39,053 nucleotides of DNA, taken from positions 1 through 39,053 of the forward strand of contig NZ_RQYL01000028.1 in the NCBI RefSeq assembly GCF_003860125.1. Reading direction: 5' to 3'. The translations under genes and the position numbers were made by a program. Positions 16,901 to 24,000 of the stretch are shown one piece after another. How positions within the stretch are numbered: position 1 is the stretch's first letter; the number at the start of each line of letters is the position of its first letter. Source of the stretch: Fretibacterium sp. OH1220_COT-178 (GTDB lineage Bacteria; Synergistota; Synergistia; Synergistales; Aminobacteriaceae). A model generated the notes under the pieces. The model saw only the letters and a program-made list of their open reading frames with translations. It had not been told where the DNA came from and did no database searches.

Positions 16901-17125
16901 GTACGGAACTGTGGGGCCGCGTTCGGCCTGCGCACGGTCTCGGTGCGGAAGAACGAGACCGCCGTGGTCGGGGACCTGGAGGAGCTGGGGAGCTGTCTGA
17001 AGGCGAAGAGAGGCTGGACCGTTCTGGGTGCTCACGCCGTGGGACCCGGCGGGGTGAACGGTGCGGCGGGGCTTCTGGAGGCGATGCGGGAGGCGGGAGG
17101 AGCCGTCGAGGGGCGGAGGAAATGA
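14000..17125 (+). CDS. mfd: Transcription-repair coupling factor Mfd
   Basis: Mfd displaces RNA polymerase stalled at DNA lesions and recruits UvrA for nucleotide excision repair. The 1041-residue product has the UvrB-like N-terminal region (about 1-350), the polymerase-interacting CarD-like domain (about 388-445, with VVHEDYGVGVFRG), the RecG-like translocase with Walker A GDVGFGKT at 538-545 and the DEEH box at 639-642, the QLRGRVGRRG motif, and a C-terminal regulatory domain from about 900. It is about 100 residues shorter than the E. coli protein, mostly through a reduced N-terminal half. Start GTG 14000 has GGAGG 7 bases upstream. It lies alone between the flgC terminator and a hairpin at 17126, so it needs its own promoter, which I did not find. 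Confidence 0.96.
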   Translation: MQKRERPLVSRADELGELWRSGGTVHDRAGGAARAWICPPGRLLAVLPDSRQAAEFVSDRRTLFPEEPLFRLAEPPLTVQTIGSRPLLLERGEVLRRWTMEGGVLAATPGALMAPCLMADGELPVERGEEYARDRLVAWLERSGYQRADLVWSPGQYVLRGFIMDVFDPAHALPLRFEFFDDIVERIGAFQPSTQKSVAELDAVSLHGMSGAVGAMPAALLPPDTRLLLYEPQKIEDQAVSFHWLWEELASEAGVEPIPNWDAAFRELARCPRLRVTRAVEFAEARLDLDELPPFKGDFGAVLRLCRDLDASGYSISIYSVNPRFLDRDEGPFSSVPFVEVLEGKLSSGFADRSEKRAFISDRELSGVSSAGASSEWRAPVEWRDRLTEGQLVVHEDYGVGVFRGIEEIVTTGTTMDALIIEFAENKRLLVPVLQSHKLTALAEHQNDETQLDTLRGSRWRKSMERDKKRAQEEAQALIEIFARRELERRDPLALPGELYREFVRAFPHTETADQLKATAEIMEDLSGPFPMDRLLVGDVGFGKTEVALRAAFRAVAAGRQVCVLVPTTILAQQHYGTFRSRLSGFPVSVGILSRFTSKSEAGRTMADAENGAVDIVIGTHKLLQKGMAFKDLGLLIVDEEHRFGVMHKESLKRTYGAVDILSLSATPIPRTLAMALRGLRSISVLSTPPEDRLPVTTFAGPWHTSLVRKAVAHELTRGGQVYFVVNRIARMEDRQRMLAAFFPEARIRIAHGQMPERELEKTMLDFYSGSIDILLCTTIIESGLDVGRANTIVVDDSQELGLAQMYQLRGRVGRRGENAFAYFFYPEHEELRKETADRLEAISTLTDLGSGYSIARRDLDIRGGGEIGGTSQHGKSGTGGFNLFYRLLEQELARLRGMETRLAEVSYDQGGSIPAFYIPQEGVRVTLYRRLLQVVGMDELTALMGEMEDRFGPLPEPVRLLAGLTAVRNCGAAFGLRTVSVRKNETAVVGDLEELGSCLKAKRGWTVLGAHAVGPGGVNGAAGLLEAMREAGGAVEGRRK

Positions 17126-17162
17126 CGCTCGGTCCCACCGGACGATCCGATGGGACCGAGCG
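17126..17162. terminator. Long hairpin between convergent genes
   Basis: A perfect 12-bp stem, CGCTCGGTCCCA with TGGGACCGAGCG, begins directly after the mfd stop and lies 8 bases from the end of the minus-strand gene. There is no proper T tract on either side, so it may be a rho-assisted or mRNA-end-protecting hairpin shared by both transcripts. Confidence 0.6.
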
Positions 17163-17169
17163 GAGCATT

Positions 17170-17856
17170 TCAGATCACCTGAATCTCGGGATTCTTCTCT
17201 CCAAACTTTTCCTTCAGCAGGGTGCAGATTTCCTCCCGAGCCGTACCCTTTTTTTCCTGCATTTTGATCAGCTTGTAAGCCTGAAAAAGCGGAGAGGGGC
17301 CGATCTCGGAGCTGAAGAATCCCAGCCCCTGATTCCACGCCAGAAGCTCGAACACATCGTCCAGCGCCTCGGAGCCAAGCCCGTAGATATAGGCCTTCAC
17401 CAGCTCCCGCGCAGCTTGACGCATCCGTCCCGCACCGACGGCATTGGCGAGCGAGAGGAGCAGTCTCATTTCATAGGGCAGCGTCCGTCTGTCGCTTTGC
17501 CAGGTGGTCTCCCAGAAATCGACGGCGATCTTGCCGAGTTTTTCATCGATCATCGGATAGTTGAGGAGCGCCACCGGGCGGAACGGTGCGCTTTCGTCCA
17601 CGGTCCCCTCTTTTACCCGGTAGAAGAAGATGTGAAACTCGGTTTCCGCCGTCTGCTCGGTGTGATGCTCGAACCCGAGTTTTTCCATCGCGTCGTACAG
17701 CGGATGCGGCTCGAAGGTCTGGATGATCTCGAAGCCCTCGCCGATGGCGAGCGCCGCGGCTCTCTTCTGCAGTCCGGGAAAGAAGTTTCCCTGAACGTGC
17801 CGGACGTCTATTTTTTGAAAATCCCCGGTCTTGTCCTTCCATGTCTCGAAACTCAT
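17170..17856 (-). CDS. DUF2249 domain protein of the fprA cluster
   Basis: The 228-residue product begins with a DUF2249-like domain (about 15-80: IDVRHVQGNFFP, then the GEGFEIIQTFEPHPLY stretch and the FHIFFYR end), a small TusA-like fold of unknown role often met in redox and denitrification contexts. The second half (about 95-220) is helical and loosely resembles carboxymuconolactone decarboxylase/AhpD-type proteins (EMRLLLSLANAVGAG), but without the CxxC redox motif; that match is tentative. Start ATG 17856 has GGAAGGAG 8 bases upstream, an excellent site. It lies downstream of fprA and a decayed rubredoxin on the same strand, so it is probably part of an oxygen or nitric oxide response under the neighbouring Crp/Fnr-type regulator. 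No exact function can be assigned. Confidence 0.72.
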   Translation of the reverse strand: MSFETWKDKTGDFQKIDVRHVQGNFFPGLQKRAAALAIGEGFEIIQTFEPHPLYDAMEKLGFEHHTEQTAETEFHIFFYRVKEGTVDESAPFRPVALLNYPMIDEKLGKIAVDFWETTWQSDRRTLPYEMRLLLSLANAVGAGRMRQAARELVKAYIYGLGSEALDDVFELLAWNQGLGFFSSEIGPSPLFQAYKLIKMQEKKGTAREEICTLLKEKFGEKNPEIQVI

Positions 17857-17889
17857 GTCTACGGCTCCTTCCTGAAAAAATCGGACAGA

Positions 17890-18050
17890 CTTTTTTCTCG
17901 AATCCATCCTTCCCGAGGCCGCGAAAAGGGCGCTCAAAATCCTCGGGCATGTTCTGAATGCCTGTTTCGGGGGCAATGACGTGATCGGGATCGCCCCTCA
18001 CCTCGTCATGAACATAATCGCAAACGGTGCACCCGTATTTTTCGTGTTCT
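17890..18050 (-). pseudogene. Decayed rubredoxin gene
   Basis: In the minus frame between fprA and the DUF2249 gene the sequence reads as a nearly full rubredoxin: YGCTVCDYVHDE, then GDPDHVIAPETG, then MPEDFERPFRGLGKDGFEKK. The first CxxC is intact (codons at 18031-18029 and 18022-18020), but both cysteines of the second CPxCG motif are Arg, encoded by CGC at 17932-17930 and 17923-17921, each one transition from TGC. No ATG, GTG or TTG start lies at the expected place (the codons before are GAA CAC GAA AAA TAC), and no stop follows; the frame runs on into the next gene. Rubredoxins donate electrons to flavodiiron proteins, so a lost fprA partner fits. Sequencing error could explain one change but hardly all of them. 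Confidence 0.75.
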
Positions 18051-18069
18051 TGTAACCCTATCCGTCCCT

Positions 18070-19257
18070 TCAGCTCAGCACGCTCGCGACCAAAGCGGGA
18101 ACCTTCGCGAAATCCCCCTCTTCCGGGTTCCAGAGCGATTTCACTTCGTCGTCCACGACAACAAAACCGGCTTCGCTCAGCTTCTCTTTCAGAATCCCGA
18201 CGCTTTCGCCGCTCCATCCGTAGCAGCCGAATGCGCCCGCTTTCTTGTTCTTGAATTTCAGCGATTTGAGGAACGCGAGCCATCCCGCGACGCTGGAGAG
18301 GATGTCGTTTCCGACCGTGGGAGAGCCGACGATAATGGCTTTCGACTTGAAGACTTCGGTCATCACTTCATTTTTGTCCGTCTTTGCCACGTTGAACACC
18401 CTGACCACCGTTTCGGGGCTCTGTTTTGCGATCTCGTCGGCAATTTCGTGGGCGAGCCTCGCCGTGCCCTCCCACATCGTATCGTAACAAACCGTGATCT
18501 GATCCTCCTGATAGGCGTCGGCCCACTGCGCGTACTTCTCCACGATCTGCAGGGGGTTCTCTCGCCAGATCGCACCGTGGCTGGGCGCGATGATCTCGAT
18601 GGGAAGGTCCAGACCGACGATCTCGTTAATTTTCTTTGCCACAAGGGGAGAGAAAGGATTGAGGATGTTGGCGTAATATTTCATGGCCTCTTTCATAAGC
18701 AGACATTTATTCGCCTTGTCGTTGAACATTTCCCCTACCGCAAAGTGCTGGCCGAAAGCGTCGTTCGAGAACAGGATGTTGTCGCCGGTCATGTAGGTGG
18801 CCATCGAGTCCGGCCAATGCAGCATCCGCATCTCGACGAATACGAGCTGCTTGCCGTTGCCGATATCCAGCGTGTCGCCGGTCTTGACCTCACGAAAATT
18901 CCAGTTTCGTTTTCCGTACTGCCCCTCGAGGCTCTTTACCGCGTTCGCCGTGCAGTATATCGGCGTTCCGGGGATTTCCTCCAGCAGAGCGGGCAGAGCG
19001 CCCGAGTGGTCGACCTCACCATGATTCGCGATGATGCAATCGATCTTTTTCAGGTCGATTTCCCTCTTGAGGTTCTCGACGAACTCGAACCTGTGGGGCG
19101 CCCATACCGTATCGATCAGAACCGTTTTTTCTTCCTCAATGAGGTAGGCGTTCTGGCTGGACCCGTTTATGATGGAATAATCGTCACCATGAAAACTGTC
19201 CAGCTCCCAATCGATGTAGCCGACCCAGCTGACGTTGTTCTTGACCTGTTTTTTCAT
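18070..19257 (-). CDS. fprA: FprA-type flavodiiron protein (oxygen/NO reductase)
   Basis: Flavodiiron proteins reduce O2 to water and/or NO to N2O in anaerobes, using electrons usually from rubredoxin. The 395-residue product has the N-terminal metallo-beta-lactamase-like domain with the diiron motif HGEVDH (residues 79-84), later ligands in TGDNILFSNDAFGQH and APSHGAIW, and a C-terminal flavodoxin domain (from about 250, VCYDTMWEGTARLAHEIA) that binds FMN. It lacks any fused rubredoxin domain. Start ATG 19257 has GGGAGGTG about 6 bases upstream; an upstream in-frame start would add 29 unrelated residues. It is the first gene of a minus-strand group with the rubredoxin remnant and the DUF2249 gene, divergent from a Crp/Fnr-type regulator. 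The electron donor must now come from elsewhere. Confidence 0.95.
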   Translation of the reverse strand: MKKQVKNNVSWVGYIDWELDSFHGDDYSIINGSSQNAYLIEEEKTVLIDTVWAPHRFEFVENLKREIDLKKIDCIIANHGEVDHSGALPALLEEIPGTPIYCTANAVKSLEGQYGKRNWNFREVKTGDTLDIGNGKQLVFVEMRMLHWPDSMATYMTGDNILFSNDAFGQHFAVGEMFNDKANKCLLMKEAMKYYANILNPFSPLVAKKINEIVGLDLPIEIIAPSHGAIWRENPLQIVEKYAQWADAYQEDQITVCYDTMWEGTARLAHEIADEIAKQSPETVVRVFNVAKTDKNEVMTEVFKSKAIIVGSPTVGNDILSSVAGWLAFLKSLKFKNKKAGAFGCYGWSGESVGILKEKLSEAGFVVVDDEVKSLWNPEEGDFAKVPALVASVLS

Positions 19258-19340
19258 GCCTGCACCTCCCACTTTCAAGCGCGGCCCCGGGTACCGGCCG
19301 ATGGCTGCCTGAGCGTCGCGCGCAATTTCCTTCTCGGGAT

Positions 19341-19362
19341 TCATTGTAGTAGAATCATCCCG
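19341..19362. promoter_or_regulatory. Divergent promoter region between fprA and the regulator gene
   Basis: Two -10-like elements abut on opposite strands: TACAAT (minus, 19348-19343) towards fprA and TAGAAT (plus, 19350-19355) towards the regulator. Neither has a good -35 box, which suits activator-dependent promoters. The flanks form an imperfect inverted repeat, GGGATTC at 19337-19343 and GAATCATCCC at 19352-19361, that could be an operator for the Crp/Fnr-type protein. Confidence 0.35.
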
Positions 19363-19397
19363 ATGGTTCGGTGGTTAAAACAACGAAGGAGAGAAGC

Positions 19398-20051
19398 ATG
19401 AAGGAATATTGTTCTGCCGCTTTCCGCAACGTTGACGACAAGGAATTCGAGGCCATGTTGGCTTGCCGCTGCATGCGCGAGCGGCGATACGGCAGGGGAG
19501 ATACGATTTTTCGTTCCGGCGACAGAGTTCATGAGATCGGCGTCGTCCGCTCCGGCAGCGTGCATATCGAAAACAGCGATCTGTGGGGAAACAGAAGCAT
19601 CTTGGGCAACATAGAGGCCGGTCAGGTGTTTGCGGAGACTTACGCTTTGTGCGGGGAGCCCATGATGGTCGACGCGGTGGCTGCCGAGGAGTCCGTGGTG
19701 TTGTTCATCGATCTGCATGTGTTGTTGAACGCCGCAAACTACGGCAAAACGTGGTATCCCAAGCTGCTTCAAAATCTTCTGGCGATCTCCACGCAAAAAA
19801 ATCTTGTGCTGTCCCAACGAATCTTTTGCACGACGGCGAAGACCGTTCGCGGTCGGCTGTTGACCTACCTGTCGGCCCAGGCGCTGAAGAACGGGAGCAA
19901 CGAGTTTGCCGTACCGTTCGACCGGCAGCAAATGGCGGATTACCTGAATCTCGACCGCAGCGCATTGTCCAAGGAGTTGTGCCGTATGCGCGATGAGGGA
20001 ATGCTTGTGTTCCATAAAAACAGTTTCAGATTGATCCGGCTCGGCACGTGA
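19398..20051 (+). CDS. Crp/Fnr-family transcriptional regulator
   Basis: The 217-residue product has an N-terminal cyclic-nucleotide-binding-like beta-roll (about 10-125, with GDTIFRSGDRVHEIGVVRSG) and a C-terminal Crp-type helix-turn-helix (about 150-215, with VPFDRQQMADYLNLDRSALS recognition region). The usual cAMP-contact motif is not conserved, so the signal is something else, for example redox, NO or haem. Several cysteines are scattered, but there is no recognisable FNR iron-sulfur pattern at the N-terminus. ATG 19398 follows AAGGAGAG by 5 bases. Its divergent position to fprA suggests it controls that gene, and it is the likely sensor of oxidative or nitrosative stress here. The exact subfamily cannot be named from sequence alone. 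Confidence 0.88.
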   Translation: MKEYCSAAFRNVDDKEFEAMLACRCMRERRYGRGDTIFRSGDRVHEIGVVRSGSVHIENSDLWGNRSILGNIEAGQVFAETYALCGEPMMVDAVAAEESVVLFIDLHVLLNAANYGKTWYPKLLQNLLAISTQKNLVLSQRIFCTTAKTVRGRLLTYLSAQALKNGSNEFAVPFDRQQMADYLNLDRSALSKELCRMRDEGMLVFHKNSFRLIRLGT

Positions 20052-20114
20052 AAGGATAGTCTGTCTCCCTCCGAACCGGGGCGGCCGATATCGGAGAAAT
20101 ATGGCGCCGATGGA

Positions 20115-20153
20115 CACAAAATGCCCCGCTCCCCCGAAACGAGGGCGCGGGGC
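20115..20153 (-). terminator. Terminator of the SH3-protein operon
   Basis: On the minus strand GCCCCGC (20153-20147) pairs with GCGGGGC (20129-20123) and is followed by ATTTTGTG. It sits 24 bases beyond the stop of the minus-strand gene and may also limit read-through from the convergent regulator gene. Confidence 0.75.
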
Positions 20154-20177
20154 GCCTGTATTTCCGGCTCGTTCCCT

Positions 20178-21035
20178 TTATTTCTTCTCCTGCTTGACCG
20201 GCCTGACCAGGTTGGCGCTGACCCATCCCTCACGGTCGCCGTGGTCCATCCGGACACGGTACCACTTCATCCCGCTCTCGTTCGTGATCTCCTCCAGAAT
20301 GGTCAAGGACTCTCCTTTGCGCGCACGCCCGATGATGTTGCCGTCGTCGGAACGATCCGGGGTGGAACGGATACGGACGGAGTTGCCCCAAACGCTGCTC
20401 TTGACGGGCTCCATATCCATATCCGGCAGTTCTCCCTTGGCGCCGACGGTTGCCTGGGAAAGATCGGGAGAGGGCGTCTCCTCCTCTATCGGCGCTTGCG
20501 GCTCTGCCGTCACGGAGAGGGAGGCGGTCGGGACAGAATTCTCGGAGGCGTTCCGAGACCTCGCTTCCGGTAGGTCGCTTTTCTCGGGGCCGACCTCGGG
20601 CACTGCGATCGCCGGCTCCGTGGAGTTCCTTTCCGGCGAGATCGGGGTCGGCAACTCCTGCGTTTGACCGCCCAGCAGATCGTCGATGAAACGATGGAGC
20701 GTTTGACGCGCGGTTTGAACCTGTTCGTACTCCAGGATCCCATCTAGGCCGGGGAGCTTTTTCAGGAGGTCGTCGGGCATTGCAAAAACGCCGCCGACCA
20801 GGACTATAAGGAGGATGAGCAACACGAATAGGCAACCGCATCCGCTCTTCTCCTCTTTCTCCTTGAGCGGCGGGGCATAGAAGGGGGTGGGGGCGGAGTC
20901 GGTCCTCGGGGTGATGTCGAATCCCGCGCCGAACAGAATGTTGGCTCGGGCTGCAGCGTATTCCTCCTCCGAGATGTAGTTCTGCTGCCGAAGTTCGTTG
21001 AGTTCGTCCAGTTTCTGTTTGGTCTGATTGTTCAT
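20178..21035 (-). CDS. SHOCT-like, single-span membrane protein with bacterial SH3 domain
   Basis: The 285-residue product starts with a short helical SHOCT-like module (about 6-34, KLDELNELRQQNYISEEEYA), has a single membrane segment (about 69-86), a Pro/Glu/Ser-rich linker (about 125-215) and a C-terminal bacterial SH3 domain (about 222-280, SVRIRSTPDRSDDGNI and GWVSANLVRPV). SH3 domains of this kind usually bind peptidoglycan, so the C-terminus probably lies in the periplasm. GGGAGG stands about 7 bases before ATG 21035. Only 14 bases separate it from the AsmA-like gene upstream, and a terminator follows it, so the two form one operon. A joint task in envelope structure is a reasonable inference; no specific function is known. 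Confidence 0.8.
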   Translation of the reverse strand: MNNQTKQKLDELNELRQQNYISEEEYAAARANILFGAGFDITPRTDSAPTPFYAPPLKEKEEKSGCGCLFVLLILLIVLVGGVFAMPDDLLKKLPGLDGILEYEQVQTARQTLHRFIDDLLGGQTQELPTPISPERNSTEPAIAVPEVGPEKSDLPEARSRNASENSVPTASLSVTAEPQAPIEEETPSPDLSQATVGAKGELPDMDMEPVKSSVWGNSVRIRSTPDRSDDGNIIGRARKGESLTILEEITNESGMKWYRVRMDHGDREGWVSANLVRPVKQEKK

Positions 21036-21049
21036 CTGTAACCTCCCGA

Positions 21050-24000
21050 TTATTTGAACAGGCCTTCCAGGCCCTTTTTCAACTCATCTCCGACCCTTTG
21101 CTTCAGCTGTTCCTCCATGGAGGGCGCCGGGGGCTCGGGCTCGGAGGAGGACGGAACCGCCTCCTCGGTTTTGGGTTGCTCCTGCACGGGGGCGGGCTGC
21201 GGCTTTTTGGGGGCGAGCGCGTCGATCAGAGTGTCGGTGATCTGCTCCTCGATGCGTTTCTTGGGGGCCTCCGTTGTCGGTACGTCGGCACTGGTCGTTG
21301 CAGGGGCCTCCTGTCGGGGGCGCGAGGAGGGGCCCACCTTGACCAGGGAGACGGAGGGGAATTCGGCCTTCCCCGAGACCTTGGCCGTAACGTCACGGAA
21401 GTCCGCTTCGGCTCCGCCCTGTCGCCCGCCCTGGAGAGCTCCTTTAAGGAGCCCCTCGAATCCGGCCCCCGTCGTCAGCTGCTTGGCGCCGCCCTGCAGC
21501 AGGGCGCCCGCGCCGCCAAGGGCTCCCCCGGCCAGTGCGTTGAGCAGCTGGAAGTTGACGTTGCCCTCGAGCATGAGGTACAGGGTCTTGTCGAACTTGA
21601 TGGTGCCGTCCTCGGCCAATCGAGCGTAACGATAGAGCGGATCGCCGTCGGGCGCGTTCGCTACGGCCCCCTTTTTCAGGATAAGCCGGCCCGTCTGGAT
21701 CTCCAGGGGGACGGAGACCTTGGTGTAGCGGAGGGCATTGACGCCGTAGAGACGGGTAGCGACGTCCAGTCCCTTGAACCCGCTGACCCCTCCCGGCCCC
21801 AGGGTGAATTGCCCGGTTCCGATATAGCCGGGGGCCTTCCCCGCGCTGCCCGAGAGTTTGAGGGAGAGGCTCCCCTGACCCGTGATCTTGCCGCCCAGGC
21901 CCCCCGAGGCATCCTGAGCCAATGCGTTGACGTCAACCCCGCTCGCCGTAATGGTGTCGGAGAATTTGAGGGTCTTCAGATCGAAGGTCAGGTTGTTTTT
22001 CGCCCTTCCTCCATAGAGGTCGAGCGTACCGTTCGACGACTTGAAGGCATCTCCCTCCAGCGAGAGTGGCAGCCTGACGTTGGACAGTCTGAGGCCGAAG
22101 GCCTCGACGGCGGCCGCCGAAAGGACACCCGTTCCTCTGCTGCCCTTCCCCGACCCAGAGAGGTTGAAGGTCAGGTCGGCCTTGCCCTTGATCTGTCCCT
22201 TCAAGTCCGGGTAGCCGGCGGTCAGAGCTTCAAGGTCCAGTCCGTCGCCGCGGACGGCGATGTCCGCTGCGACCGATGGGGAGGTCCGTATCGTCCCGGT
22301 CGCGGTGAGGGGGGCCCCGCCCACCTCAGCTTTGAAGGCGTTGAGCTTCATCGCCTCTGGGGTGCCCGAGAGGTCGAGCGCCAAATGGGACAATACGGCG
22401 CCCTGGGCCGTGACGGCCGGGGACTGTCCCTTGAGGGAGAGCTCCGGAGCCTCCGGGCTTCCCGAAAGCTTCAAATTTCCGCTGAAGGCCCCTTTGAGAT
22501 CGGCGCCTGAGGCCGCGGCCAAAGGAGCGAGCTCCAACCGGTCAAGGTCGAAGTTCAGGTTGAGTTTTGAGTTCTTGCCGTCGAACGTCGCCGTTCCGGA
22601 CCCCGACAGGGTCCCCGGACCGCTTCGAGCGGAAAGGGAGGTCAGAGTGACGACCGGTCCCTCCTTTGCGACCTCCGCGGAGATGTCGGAAAGGGCGGCT
22701 CCGCTGGCAGCGGCTCTTTCGGCTTTGATGGCGACATTGATCCTGCCGGACTTCAAGAGGTTTCCGCCCAGAGCGGTGGATACCTCGAGGTTCTTCACGC
22801 TCACGTTCCCGAGTGCGGAGAGGGCGGGGGAGGTGGCCACGAGGCTGATCTTGGGGGCGGGAAGTTTGCCTTCGATCTTGACTCCCGCGCGGATCTCGCC
22901 CTTGAGCTTATAGTTCGCGATATCGGGTACGTAGGCCTTGAGGGAATCCGGCGACATGGAAAGCTGTGCTCTCATGTCGATGGCCGGTGCCTTGGACATC
23001 AGCCCCTTTATGGTCCCCGTCAGCTGGATGGGCATACCGTCCAGGGTGCCGCTGCTCTTCTGCAGGGTCAGGACGTCCTTGGCGTAGGCGAAGGACACGG
23101 AGGGATTGACCAGCGTATAGCCCTGAGCCTTGAAGGAAGGACTTTGCAGGGTCCCCACCAGGGCGGGGGAGGAGGGGGGGCCCTTGATGCCCAGGGTAGC
23201 GTTGATCTTGCCGGCCAGTCCGTATTTTTCGGAATCCGGTATCAGATCGGCGATGCGCGTCACGTCGAGCTCGACCAGCTTGACGGTGAGATCGAGACGC
23301 GGGCTCGCCGGCAGGGAGGCGACGGTGCCCTGAATGTAGCCCTGGGACTTCTCGAAGAGGAACTTTCCGTTGACCGTCGCCCTGTCGCTCTTGGCCAGCT
23401 TGACCTGCAGCGCGAGGTCGGAGATTCCCTTGCCCTCGAGCTCGATCCGAGGGGCCGAGAGGGATACGACCCCGTTCAGCGCATCGGTCGGCCCCTGAAT
23501 GTTTGCCGTGAAGTCGGACACCTTCCCCCTCATGCCGGCCAGGGTGGGAAATGTCTTGCCGAGATCCTCCAGGGAGGCGTCGCGTCCCTGGAGCCTGACC
23601 ATGATGGAGGGACGCTGACCGGGGCGCATGGCGACGGCGAGCTCCCCATCTATGGGGATGCTCAGGACGGAACCCTGAATGTCGTTGAGGGTCAGCCTCT
23701 GGTCGGCGTAGCGCAGCTGCGCGCCGAACCGCTCCACGGGGTATCCTCCGAGCTTCGCTCCCTTATAGTCCAAGGTTCCCGAAAGCCGCAGCGTGTCGGA
23801 GGTCCCCTTTGCCTCCAGGTCCAGATTGGCCGAGCCGTCGAAGTCCTCCGACTCGAGGAACGCGGGCCAGAGTGCGCTCAGCTCCTTCAGGTCCAGTCCC
23901 CGGACCGAGCCCTGAAGGTCCATCGTCGTCGTGCTGTCGGAGGAGGAGACGGGCTGAAGGCCCCCCGTAGCCAGGATTTTGGCCTTGCCGAAGCCGACTT

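Noticed and set aside
15035-17338. A 767-codon open frame antisense to mfd
   Set aside because: It is a shadow of GC-rich codon bias; the sense strand encodes an unmistakable Mfd. The same reasoning removes long antisense frames over the RNase J, hslU, AsmA-like and DEAD-box genes.
19339-19362. A classical FNR box in the fprA/regulator gap
   Set aside because: The inverted repeat does not match TTGAT-N4-ATCAA closely enough; it is reported only as a possible operator.
18448-19401. A 317-codon plus-strand frame over fprA
   Set aside because: It lies entirely opposite the well-supported FprA frame and resembles nothing.
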